A stretch of DNA of 33,387 bases, from assembly GCA_003184365.1 (NCBI GenBank), contig NKYR01000219.1, positions 1 through 33,387 on the forward strand. The letters run 5' to 3'. The notes below the pieces were generated by a model. It did not search any database and was not told where the DNA came from. It saw only the letters and a program-made list of their open reading frames with translations. Source of the DNA: Evernia prunastri (lineage: Eukaryota > Ascomycota > Lecanoromycetes > Lecanorales > Parmeliaceae). A program made the translations under genes and the position numbers. Below are positions 10,344-19,230 of the stretch, piece after piece; positions within the stretch are counted from its first letter, which is position 1; every line of letters starts with the position of its first letter.

Positions 10344-12245
10344 ATGATCCTACGATATCTTCCAGCGACTACACCCTTCCAATTGTCTAGCAGACTCATA
10401 GCCCTGCCATCCAACCTCTCACGCAAATTCCTTTCCAAACTTCAATCTCGGCGATCCTATACCAACTCAGCCATATCTCAAATGACTCCTTCGAAAATGC
10501 CCGTCAATGGCAACAAACGCAAAGCAGATGGCGTTACCGACAGTCCCAGTAAGAAGGCAAAGAGTAGTGTTCCTGCCTACAAAGATTCGTCGACAGAAGA
10601 AGAATACGGGATTGTTGACCGCCAATTCTATCCTCCGGAGATGACAAACGAGCGATGTAAACAGTATAACACAAATTTGATTGAACGTCCTATCGAGACT
10701 CTCGAAAAAGCCCAGAAGGAGACTCAGTCCGAGCGGGACAAGATCCGAGTGAAGGACGCTGTAGTGCATTGGTTCAAGTGCGATTTACGGACCACAGACA
10801 ACAAGGCCTTGCATTTGGCGTCCGAGAAGGCGAAGAGCAGTGGCGTTCCACTGATATGCATACACATTGTATCGCCCCAAGACTATAAGGCGCACATGAC
10901 CAGCGCTGTCCGCGTGGACTTTGTCCTCAGGACACTGGAGGTTCTGAAAGATGATTTAGCGCAATTGGATATACCGCTTTATATCGAGACGGCGACCCGG
11001 CGCAAGGCGATACCAAGTCGCATCTTCGAATTGTGTAAGCAATGGGGCGCGAGCCATCTCTACACAAATATCGAGTACGAAGTCGACGAGCTGCGACGGG
11101 AAGCATTGATGACCAGGACTGGGGTGGAGAGCGGTGTTGCGGTACATGCGGTCCCGGACACATGCGTGGTTGCTCCTGGTGAGCTCACGACCGGTACTGG
11201 AAATCAGTATTCGGTGTACAGTCCATGGTTTCGCGCCTGGATTGCGTACCTGCACACGCATCCTCACCAGCTCGATCTCTTCATTCCCCCAAACAAGAAT
11301 CCCGAGGACGCTCGGAGAGTTTTCAAGAGTCTGTTCGATTGCGAGATACCGGAGGCGCCAGAGAACAAGAAGCTCACCGGTGAAGAGAGGAAACGCTTCC
11401 GCAGCATGTGGCCGCCTGGGCAGCACGCAGCAAGAGCGCGGTTGGCTAAATTTCTCTCGGAGAAAGTCCATAATTACAAAGACGCTAGAAACTTTCCGGC
11501 AGGCAACAGTACAGCAATAATCAGTGTTCACTTCTCTTCTGGAACCCTCAGTGCAAGAACTGCGGTAGCAGCTGCGAGGGATGCCAATATTACGAAGAAG
11601 CTGGACGGGGGTCATAAAGGGATTGTTGGGTGGATTTCAGAGGTGGCTTGGAGAGACTTCTACAAGCATGTTCTGGCCCACTGGCCCTACGTGTGCATGA
11701 ACAAGCCATTCAAGCCTGAGTATACCAGCATCCAATGGGAGTACAATAACGAGCTCTTCCAGAAATGGTGCACCGGAACGACAGGCTACCCTTTCGTAGA
11801 CGCCGCCATGCGCCAGTTAAATCACACCGGCTACATGCACAACCGCGCCCGTATGACCGTTGCCTCTTTCCTCGCAAAGGACCTGCTGATTGACTGGCGC
11901 ATGGGCGAGCGATATTTCATGGAGCATCTCATCGACGGCGATTTTGCTTCAAACAATGGAGGATGGGGGTTTAGTGCTTCAACTGGGGTAGACCCGCAAC
12001 CTTATTTCAGGATATTCAATCCTCTGTTGCAGAGTGAGAAATACGACGCTGATGGGGTATACATTAGAAGATGGGTCAAGGAGTTGAGGGGAATACAAGG
12101 GAAGGCGATACATGACCCCTATGGAAGAAAAGAAGCCAAGGCAGCGGAGAAAGCAGGGTATCCCAAGATGTGCGTGGACCACAAAGAAAGTAGGGAGAGG
12201 TGCTTGAAGATGTACAAGCTGGGATTAGGGAGGGATACAGCTTGA
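10344..12245 (+). CDS. phr1: CPD photolyase (deoxyribodipyrimidine photo-lyase, class I type)
   Basis: Flavoprotein that uses blue light to split cyclobutane pyrimidine dimers. It is a single exon of 633 residues from the ATG at 10344; the frame extends upstream to 10317 but begins there with GTG. The antenna (photolyase) domain starts at about residue 140 with VVHWFKCDLRTTDN. The FAD-binding domain holds GWISEVAWRDFYKHV, TGYPFVDAAMRQLNHTGYMH near 480 and NNGGWGFSAST near 537, all hallmarks of class I CPD photolyases. The N-terminus is basic, hydroxylated and free of acidic residues over roughly the first 45 residues, as in a mitochondrial presequence. Inner ATGs at 10482 and 10497 precede a bipartite nuclear-signal-like stretch, KRK then KKAK (about residues 58-73). 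Alternative starts could target it to mitochondria and nucleus. No lesions are seen. Confidence 0.96.
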   Translation: MILRYLPATTPFQLSSRLIALPSNLSRKFLSKLQSRRSYTNSAISQMTPSKMPVNGNKRKADGVTDSPSKKAKSSVPAYKDSSTEEEYGIVDRQFYPPEMTNERCKQYNTNLIERPIETLEKAQKETQSERDKIRVKDAVVHWFKCDLRTTDNKALHLASEKAKSSGVPLICIHIVSPQDYKAHMTSAVRVDFVLRTLEVLKDDLAQLDIPLYIETATRRKAIPSRIFELCKQWGASHLYTNIEYEVDELRREALMTRTGVESGVAVHAVPDTCVVAPGELTTGTGNQYSVYSPWFRAWIAYLHTHPHQLDLFIPPNKNPEDARRVFKSLFDCEIPEAPENKKLTGEERKRFRSMWPPGQHAARARLAKFLSEKVHNYKDARNFPAGNSTAIISVHFSSGTLSARTAVAAARDANITKKLDGGHKGIVGWISEVAWRDFYKHVLAHWPYVCMNKPFKPEYTSIQWEYNNELFQKWCTGTTGYPFVDAAMRQLNHTGYMHNRARMTVASFLAKDLLIDWRMGERYFMEHLIDGDFASNNGGWGFSASTGVDPQPYFRIFNPLLQSEKYDADGVYIRRWVKELRGIQGKAIHDPYGRKEAKAAEKAGYPKMCVDHKESRERCLKMYKLGLGRDTA

Positions 12246-12950
12246 CAATGTGGGAGGCAAATGCGTCCCAGATTCGAGTCCTGCTTAAGATACTCCGTAC
12301 GGCAGTGTAGCGCTTGAAATTTGTACAATTATAGCATTCACAACCAGAGTAGACAGCATTCCATCGAATTGTCCATGTCATTGAACATCAGTATGATTAG
12401 GGGCAAAACTAGACTTGATAGATACTGTATGAAATGTCCCGCCCGTATCTGTGATAAGACCGGTGACCTTGAAAAGTCCCATCTCTTCATAGGCGAGCTT
12501 GCATTGCAAATGTTCATATGCGGCCTGTACAGTCCCTTCTCTAGACTCATGGGGTGAATTGAGAAAGGAGAGGAGAAGAGGAGACGATCCCACGGCATGG
12601 GTTCGTGCTGCCTGCGATCGGACGGCCGGGTTGGGATGGGGGGAAAGTCGGTTCGGAGCTGAGAAGGGGGAAATGCATTAGAAAGTAGGGTATGGAGTAA
12701 AGGGGAGCAGTCGCCAATGGCACGTTCATGGGTGCTGAAGTTCCTGGTTGACGGTTTGAGTGTCCGAAGCTTCTTGTGGTTGCATGCTCTGTCTTTATTT
12801 TCCCCTCACAGTAGCATCAAAACCATCCATCAACCATTCCCCTCCTCATCAACCTATTCGAGCCGTCAGCCAATTTCCTTTCCAAACAATTCCACTCTCA
12901 CTCCCTCACTCACTCACTGGCCCCCACTCACCAACACACAAGCCCAGCCT
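12246..12950. other. Convergent intergenic region, photolyase / RPS21
   Basis: About 700 bp between two converging genes. The left part is the photolyase 3' flank. The right part (12780-12950) is CT-rich on the plus strand, that is the GA-rich 3' flank of RPS21. Short frames such as 12338-12598 show no coding character. Confidence 0.5.
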
Positions 12951-13345
12951 CTACCGCTGCGAGCTCCCGCTCCACACATTCTTCAGCATCCCATCCCTCT
13001 GCGCCAGCCGATTCAGACTATCGTCCCCTTCGCCCATCGCCCTGACGAACCCGCACAGCGCGTAGACCTGGTTCTCGCCCGTGTAGCGCCCGTTCTCGTC
13101 GACTTTGCCGACGGAGATCTGCACCGAGGCGTGGTCCTTCGCTTTGATGATGCGGTTGGTCGCGGAGCATTTGCGGGGGACGTAGCTGGTTGGTGGGAAA
13201 TGAGGGGGGTTGTTGTTAGCCGGTTGTGGTTTTGGGAGGGGTTGGGGGGGGAAGGTGGATGGGCAGTGGGGAGTGGAGGTTGGGGAAAGGGTGGTTTGAG
13301 GGATGGAACGTACAGGTCGACGAGTTCGCCTTTGTCGTTTTCCAT
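12951..13345 (-). CDS. rps21: 40S ribosomal protein S21 (eS21)
   Basis: Small-subunit ribosomal protein of 88 residues, matching the usual length (about 87). The ATG at 13345 starts exon 1 (13345-13314, 32 nt). A 128-bp intron (13313-13186, GTACGT donor, ACCAACCAG acceptor) joins exon 2 (13185-12951). Hallmarks of eS21 are MENDKGELVDLYVPRKCSAT, NRIIKAKDHASVQISVGKVD, YALCGFVRAMGEGDDSLNRL and AQRDGMLKNVW. The C-terminus ends SGSSQR. The early intron splits the frame, so the long open frames on the plus strand here are shadows. An intron just after the start is typical of fungal ribosomal-protein genes. Housekeeping; no lesion. Confidence 0.97.
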
Positions 13346-13878
13346 GTTTGCTGTGGATTGGGGAGGTTCGGAGAGGGTGGTTTTGTGGTTGCGTGTGCTG
13401 TGGTCGACTCGATAGTCGAAGGAAAGATTTGGTGTGTGATCTCGCTTAGCGTCTTGGCGACTTCAGCCTTACGGGGTATCAGATGCTTGGACTGACATCT
13501 GATAAGGCGATCTCTTACTCTGTTTACTATGAATAATATTGGGACTGAACCGTGACAGGCACGTAATACATTGACTTTCAGTGTTCGATATTGGGTTCCT
13601 AATTACATCGTGTACTTCCCTGCCTTTCCAGGCCTTCCAGATTCTCAATGCAGCCACAACAAAATTTCCAAGTCTATTCTTTTCTCCACCACATTCAGCC
13701 AAGCACCGCTTCCCGTATGCAGAAATACCATGGCCCAAGCATCTCTTTCACCAAGATATAGCATGTATTACCCACATCATAGGTCTCGAATGTCGTTCGA
13801 CATCTTTTCCTGCGGTGACGCCGCCACGATATACTTGCTCACAGGCCTCCACAGGTCGTGGGCCGCACGGGCTGGATT
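13346..13878 (-). promoter_or_regulatory. RPS21 upstream region
   Basis: About 530 bp between the RPS21 start and the stop of the CPH paralogue at 13879. It should hold the RPS21 promoter. It includes a perfect 9-bp inverted repeat at 13477-13504. Toward 13750-13878 the minus strand carries a frame that may be the lost C-terminus of the neighbouring paralogue. Confidence 0.4.
13477..13504. promoter_or_regulatory. 9-bp inverted repeat in the RPS21 promoter
   Basis: TATCAGATG, a 10-nt spacer, then CATCTGATA: perfect dyad arms, 132 bp upstream of the RPS21 ATG. The arms contain GATA-type cores (TATC / GATA). It could bind a dimeric factor or form a small hairpin. Function inferred from position only. 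Confidence 0.35.
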
Positions 13879-14451
13879 TCAAAGCCTGTAGGATTTTGCG
13901 ACGATCCTCAAGTCGCCCAGGGTCGCGTGCCGGCAGCCGTGTATGTCCAATGTGTCCAGGCGTATCTGAAGATCTGAAACGGAACCCGCAATATCCATGT
14001 GAACGTGGAAGTTCATCGTCCAGTGGATGCATAGCAGAAGACCGTCATAGTTTTCTTCGTAGCCCTGCTGGTATTCGTAAAAGCTGTTTGCTTTCAGGGA
14101 GCTGAAGCGAACCGGATACGCTTTACTCAGGTGAGTCCCCGCCTCAGATAACACATGGTGGGGACCAGCGGCGTTGGTAAATGCATCGATCTTGTCTCCG
14201 CTGTACTTGATTGATAGTAAGTGGACGATCCGCTTCATCCGTCTGAATGATTGTGTCTCATGAGGGCAGATCTGAAACCAGCGGTCCTTGGTATTCTGTT
14301 TGTCGTGGCTCTCGTCTCGTAGGTATCGGCATCCGAGCCTCCAGTCGCGAATGTCTCCGGGCTTCTGGAGCTCTGGGTTAGAGAGAAGCTTCTCATATTT
14401 TGTGCTTTGTGGCCTTTTGTCGAACATTCTTTTGAGCAGAATTAGGGCCAT
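13879..14451 (-). CDS. CPH-motif family protein, copy 1 (C-terminally short)
   Basis: Unnamed family shared with 14779-15576 and 17059-18079. The first ATG in frame is 14451 (the frame opens further upstream but without ATG), giving 190 residues. The start, MALILLKRMFDKRP, is short, hydrophobic and basic as in the sister genes. Then come a variable linker and the core ICPHETQSFRRMKRIVHLL near residue 63. The mid-region ending in NFH..SVSDLQIRLDTLDI aligns with the sister gene's NFG..SVERFQLFLDSCDI. The second CPH motif is reduced to GCRHAT. The protein stops at 13879, before the CxxC end found in the other copies. In the +1 frame, EACEQVYRGGVTAGKDVER resembles the sister C-terminus (ECDQCGTNFWVSGRDDRK), so a frameshift may have removed the tail. 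Function unknown. Confidence 0.6.
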   Translation of the reverse strand: MALILLKRMFDKRPQSTKYEKLLSNPELQKPGDIRDWRLGCRYLRDESHDKQNTKDRWFQICPHETQSFRRMKRIVHLLSIKYSGDKIDAFTNAAGPHHVLSEAGTHLSKAYPVRFSSLKANSFYEYQQGYEENYDGLLLCIHWTMNFHVHMDIAGSVSDLQIRLDTLDIHGCRHATLGDLRIVAKSYRL

Positions 14452-14778
14452 CTTTGCGACTGAAGGTGCACCTGATTCTATCCTCAGAGAGATTTCGTCG
14501 GGCTGCAATGGTAGGGAGGCCCTTTTTTTCCTGTAAAATGCAATGGATTAATTGGTTCTTCCCTCCTCTCTCAAGCGTTCATGGCAGGGACCACCCCTTG
14601 GCTTAATATCACTGAGTCCTCATGAAAAGAGTCATGGGTATCCGAACCTGTGCTACAACGTCATTTCCTGAATTTGTCCATAAAAAAAGTTCAATGGGAG
14701 ACTTTCTAACGAAGCCTTTGCGTTGATCTGAAGGAGTTCCATATTTTCCCCTCCGTTTAGCACAGTCCCACTGCATTT
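14452..14778. other. Spacer between CPH copies 1 and 2
   Basis: About 330 bp containing the 5' flank of copy 1 and the 3' flank of copy 2. AT-rich around 14630-14760. No gene seen. Confidence 0.5.
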
Positions 14779-15576
14779 TTAGTCACTGCACTGGAGGAGC
14801 CACTGCTTATCATCCACAGACTCAATTGTACCGAGAGGTCTGAACGTCTCGACTCGACACTTCCTGTCATCCCTTCCGGATACCCAGAAATTAGTCCCGC
14901 ATTGATCGCACTCCTTGATCTTCATGGACGCAATTTCAAATTTCTCGACCGGATCTGTCGGTGGCTCCAAGCAATAGAAAGCTTTGAAGGCTATCTCCTC
15001 GTCGCTCAGCTTTTTATGCGGGCACAAAGGGATGTCGCAGGAGTCCAGGAATAGCTGGAAACGTTCCACGGACTTCAAAAGTTCTGGGTGAGCCCCGAAA
15101 TTCAACTGCCAACGGATGTTCAAGATAAGGCCCTCCTCGAAGCCGTAGTCGCTGGTTGCTTGAAGGACGTCGTAGCCGTTGGGATCCTGTTTGCAGAGTC
15201 GGGGATGTTTGCGACGTCCAAACTCGCCTGATGACAGCTCGCTATGATTTAGTTCTGGGCCGGCTGTAAATGCGTCCATGGTTGGGTGGAGGTCTCCCTG
15301 GCCGTACAAGGAATAGATTCGCTGTGCACGCTTGAAAGACAGAGTTTCGTGAGGGCATAGTCGTACATATTTATCTGCCGATGGAGTAGTCGCGGGTCTT
15401 CTCTCGCCCTTGTCCTCACTTGCGCCACGTTCAGAAAATGAACGTAGCGCTTCGGGGAGGAGAGACCATGAACTTCGGTTGCTCTTGCTCGGATTGCTCT
15501 TGCTCTTGCTCGAAGTTGATGCCCTCCTATTCTCACCTCGCCGGAAGACAAGCGCGAATAGTTTCTTGAATACCAT
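14779..15576 (-). CDS. CPH-motif family protein, copy 2 (full form)
   Basis: Intact single-exon member of the local family, 265 residues from a true ATG at 15576. Layout: hydrophobic/basic start MVFKKLFALVFRRGENRR; a Ser/Lys low-complexity linker encoded by TTGCTC repeats; the first motif LCPHETLSFKRAQRIYSLYG near residue 74; a central block with GLILNIRWQLNFG; the second motif IPLCPHKKLSDEEIAFKAFY near 180; and a C-terminal CDQCGTNF with a closing WLLQC. The repeated Cys-Pro-His and CxxC suggest metal binding or a compact fold, but this is inference. No signal peptide and no certain membrane helix, although the first 12 residues could anchor weakly. I do not recognise a named domain. Head-to-tail with copies 1 and 3. 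Confidence 0.75.
   Translation of the reverse strand: MVFKKLFALVFRRGENRRASTSSKSKSNPSKSNRSSWSLLPEALRSFSERGASEDKGERRPATTPSADKYVRLCPHETLSFKRAQRIYSLYGQGDLHPTMDAFTAGPELNHSELSSGEFGRRKHPRLCKQDPNGYDVLQATSDYGFEEGLILNIRWQLNFGAHPELLKSVERFQLFLDSCDIPLCPHKKLSDEEIAFKAFYCLEPPTDPVEKFEIASMKIKECDQCGTNFWVSGRDDRKCRVETFRPLGTIESVDDKQWLLQCSD
15479..15511 (+). repeat. TTGCTC hexanucleotide repeat inside CPH copy 2
   Basis: Five TTGCTC units (two at 15479-15490, three at 15494-15511) encode, on the minus strand, the SKSKSNPSKS linker of copy 2. In-frame hexamer slippage would lengthen or shorten this linker without breaking the gene. Confidence 0.6.
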
Positions 15577-17058
15577 GATAGCTGCGGCAGAACGTAAGAA
15601 TGCTGAGAGATACTTTGAAGTTGAGGAGCAAAGGAGGTCGCCAGTTTCCAGAACTTGTGGAGTTGGTTTTATTGCCTTTTATTCTCTCATTGTGCCTTGG
15701 CTGGCAATTTTTTCTTCTCCACCGCCAATCTTGCTCAAAAGCCACAAGAATATGAAAGCGTACCTTTATGATGCGTTTGAACAGCGCTTGAAAGTGGTTT
15801 TTTCTACGGGAAAGAATTTGTTTCAAGGACGAGGTCTTCGATGCCATGCAGTGAGCAAGCCGCTGACGTTTGTCCAAAAACCTTGTGCTCATCAAGATAC
15901 GCCGTCACTCGCCCTGGTACCACAGTTCCGACATTGTGTTACAAGGTGAGCGCCTCTTCTTGTATATAAAGATGCTTGGCTGGCCTCCACACCTTGGGAA
16001 TCTGTGGGACTGAATATAAAGTTTAAAAATGCATCCAGGCTGTCCATTACCCAAGAGACGCTAATTGCTGCTACGAGAGCCAAGATACATCTTCAACTTG
16101 CTAAATGGTCGAAGGTATACTGTTTGCTTTTGACGTCTTCGGGGATGTCAAAGCCCCACCAGGTCGTTCGCAGCTCGACATTCGTCAAATCAGGTCTAGT
16201 GTCAGTGTGAATTTTGAAGGAAAGCGGACGCCGGTTCTCACGCCAAGAGAAATTGGCCCACCAAAAGCAGGGTGGGCCAGCTCCACTGTGTGACACGCAG
16301 GTAGTTCAATTCTAGGGCACCGATATGTTGTACATCAACGAATTCATATGAGCTCTGTCAGGCTCATGGTGCGACTCTACCGCTCGGAAGAAATGGTCTT
16401 GCGGGACTATAGTTCGATCCATGACTCAGCGGGCCAACGCCGAGTAATATCGTCTCCAGTATTGATGGGTATCTTGGACTCGTTTCTTGGGCTCAGGAGC
16501 GTTAGAGAAATTTCATTTGATGCCGCCGAGGCTGAATCGTCTCTGGCCATTGCTTGGCTGCGAGACATTAAACGGACAGTCTCTTATAGTCTGTGGGGCA
16601 TCGGTCAAAGGCGCAGTTCGGCTTGTGGAAAGAAGTGGAGCGGCCCTGGTTGATGGGCACCTATGAAAGAGCAAAAGCCGCGTCAGGGTTACATGAGGCG
16701 TTTGACTATGTTCGGATTGCGAACAGAGGTGCGTCCTGAGTAATTAAGTCTGATGCTAGCTCGACATGGCCTCCCACAGCGTACCTTACGTCCTTCTCTA
16801 CTACGCAAATATGTCACGTGAGAACCGTGCTCAAAGGAATTGTCACACGGCTTCGAGACTCGATACGACTTTCGAGCGTCATGCCACATGTTCAGTATTT
16901 GGAGTCAGCTGTTTCGTACTTCTATTTGAGTGGCACCGCTAGCCAGAGCGGTCCTAGGTACAAAGCCTCCTAAAATCCGTGCTACTACGATCAGAGTTGA
17001 TGCTACATCCAAGACTACCTAGACAGAGACTGCATGGCCTGCTCAAATCCGTCTTCGC
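15577..17058. other. 1.5 kb spacer with possible plus- and minus-strand relics
   Basis: No gene is firmly supported. On the minus strand, 16293-15895 reads a protein-like stretch (TWWGFDIPEDVKSKQYTFDH, later CRNCGT) broken by stops. On the plus strand an ATG at 16348 opens 101 codons (GILDSFLGLRSVREISFDAA), and the next frame continues protein-like (VERPWLMGTYERAKAASGLH) to 16739. Either could be a decayed gene. I cannot name a family. Confidence 0.35.
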
Positions 17059-18079
17059 CTAGAGACCACACTGAGCGAGCCAAGCTGGATCGTTTTCCGA
17101 TTTGCCTGCCCCCAAGGGCCGCCTTACCTTCACCTCAAAAAGGCCACTGCTCACCTCACCAAGGCCACTCGGTCTTGCAATCACTGAGATCTGGGCTCCA
17201 CAAAATTCGCAATCTTGACTGCGTGTAGGGTCAGCCCGCGTGTCTTCTGGCTTCTTCTTCCAGTGATCAATGGGATCTGATGATCCTTTGGGTGGATGTG
17301 CAAGCATGTACATCGTTCTGGCAACCCATGGATCATTTATCATTTTGTGGGGGCAGAGTGTGATAACGGGCTTGTCGAGAGAATCTCGTTTTGTCGTCCC
17401 AGGCGCGTCGGGCGGGATTACGAGCTCGTTGAGAGTGTTGGATTGCCCCTACACTCGCCACGTCGGAATAGTAGCCGAGAGTCCAGGTAACGTGTAATGC
17501 CAGTGCGAAGTTGGATTTTAACAAAATAACATTTATGGGGTTGTATTTCAGTTTAAAGACGCCCATGGGGCAGAAGACACCGCGCCTGCCAGGATAACAA
17601 GTCATAGTACTGTCCTGGGTCCATTTCTCGTGTTGTTTGTTCTCCTCAGCTCCAATGGCGTCAGTCCCCTCGTCGCCGAATGTAAATCGCTTAAATTTCA
17701 AGATACGTTGCACACGATCGAAAGATAGGTTCTCGTGCGGACACAGCTTCACAGACTTTTCGGCAAGAGAATGTCCCGGATCGGCGCCTTTGCCGTTCGA
17801 TTGGTTGATGAGGTGTGAGTGGGCGACAGCATCTTCCTGGTAGGTCTTGTCGGCGGCACCCTGGGTGCGAGGTACAGCAGCTTTGCCTTCACGCGAGACT
17901 CCTCCAGGGACGTCTTCTGATGCCTCTGCATGAGGTGGGCTAGGAGATCGGATCGAGAAGCTGTCAGGATTCACGAGTGTCATGGAGCTGCGCCTTGACA
18001 TGGTGGATAGGCTGTCGCCTTCGTCTTTTTCATGTTGGCGGAAGCTGGGGAATTTCTTTTTTGGAAAGAAGGGAGGCAT
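17059..18079 (-). pseudogene. CPH-motif family protein, copy 3 (frameshift or unproven intron)
   Basis: Third member of the local family. It starts at the ATG at 18079 (MPPFFPKKKFPSFRQ). The frame is open further upstream to 18229 but begins there with TTG. A long Ser/Pro/Gly-rich linker precedes the first motif, KLCPHENLSFDRVQRILKF. The central block (ALALHVTWTLGYYSDVASV) runs to about 17452. The family continues in another frame from about 17448: the second motif ITLCPHKMINDPWVARTMYM, then CEFCGAQI and the closing AWLAQC, stop at 17059. The shift falls exactly where the alignment crosses frames. Either a one-base frameshift broke the gene, or an intron of about 70 bp with a weak GTGTAG or GTAGGG donor lies there. 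All diagnostic motifs are retained, so decay, if real, is recent. Confidence 0.6.
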
Positions 18080-18437
18080 GGTTGGATGAATATGGAGTGA
18101 AGCACTGAGGATGTTGTGTGAAGGTAAGAAGGAGGAGCGGGGCTTGTAGTGTTTTACATTTGGTCGTACAGTGAGTGGGTGACACAAGCTCCCTCGCTCA
18201 CATGACTCAGCAACTTCTCCCTGAGGCAAAAAGATCTCTTGAGTCTCACATGACCAGTATTAACACTTATCTCCCCCCATCGAACGCTTTGAGAAAGTCT
18301 CGGTGTACTCTTCGCTCTGGTACTGTCTAGTCTTGTCGACACGAATACGCTTCCATTATTGTAACATCAGTCTTGCAGTCCACGCTCGCGCACACAGTCC
18401 ATTCCACCACAACATGCTATTCCTGCGGCAAATAAGC
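18080..18437. other. Upstream flank of CPH copy 3
   Basis: About 360 bp with the presumed promoter of copy 3 (minus strand). No other feature seen. Confidence 0.45.
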
Positions 18438-19230
18438 TCAAAGACTCTGCTGATACCCCGGGGGGTGAATCTCAATATATCTACTTGCCTCTTTTCTGCC
18501 GTCGTGCAAAATTGAGGGACCGAAGATTGCGTCCAGTCCTTTCTCGAGGACTTTGTCTATCGACGTATTGTGGGCACTTTTTAAGATACAGTGGCGCCGA
18601 TCATCCACACCGTTGACCACGTACTCGGACTTCCGGAAATTCCCAGTCAGTGCCGTCACAAACACTCGACTGAGATTGACCATGCCGCGCATAGTACGGA
18701 GGATAGTGCAGACTCTGCTGGGTTTGATGGTCGAATGGAAACCTTTGAGGTTTATGATACACGTCTGCCGTAGGGGCTCATCAGTACCACTGAGTAAGAC
18801 CAGCAGTTTGAGCGTGATGCCGTTTTGTCCAACGAAGGATATGCTGCAATCCGGCTATTTCTGACAACCACCGAAATCATGCTTTTTATGGATTCCACCG
18901 ACCCTCCATCAAAGCCGGCGGTAGGCTTAGACGTTTAGTGCGTTATGGCAACCCGACAAAAGCCTGGAGTTTGATGACTTTTGACAGGTACGAGACAGAT
19001 GTCAATGTTTCGGATAAGCGTCAGGGTGTGCATGTCGATAGGATTAGCTATACTTAGCCATAGTCCTGGATAGTAAACCCGGAAGAAGGCCTATTCATAC
19101 AGAATCTTGGAAGCTTCGCTGTATGCACGCTGAGAAGTGCAGAAGATAGCGATTTGACCCGAGCTAAGACCATTATACTAAACCAAGTTGACCTGCTCCC
19201 CAAATAGAGAACAGACGGCGATCCGGAGGT
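18438..19230 (-). pseudogene. Decayed gene resembling fungal F-box/2EXR-like (DUF7730-type) proteins
   Basis: Minus-strand protein-like segments in sequence order. Near 19150-19091, AIFCTSQRAYSEASKILYE resembles the 'TCRQVYSEAIxxLY' signature of these lineage-expanded fungal families. A TAG follows at 19093-19091. Then come AFFRVYYPGLWLSIANPIDM and LTLIRNIDICLVP, the usual 'I R x I D' continuation. After a frame change, an open segment of about 135 codons (FHSTIKPSRVCTILRTMRGM through IEIHPPGYQQSL) ends at 18438. At least one stop and one frameshift interrupt it. The family call rests on pattern memory, not a search. Confidence 0.4.

Noticed and set aside
10956..11615. 219-codon minus frame inside the photolyase
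   Set aside because: It is fully contained in a strongly conserved photolyase on the other strand and has no motif.
12260..12295. B-box-like GATTCGAGTCC, possible tRNA
   Set aside because: The flanking five bases cannot form a T-stem and no A-box, acceptor stem or anticodon arm is visible; it lies in the photolyase 3' flank.
12717..13415. Long plus-strand open frame of 232 codons
   Set aside because: It is the antisense shadow of RPS21, whose minus-strand frame and intron are fully explained by a conserved protein.
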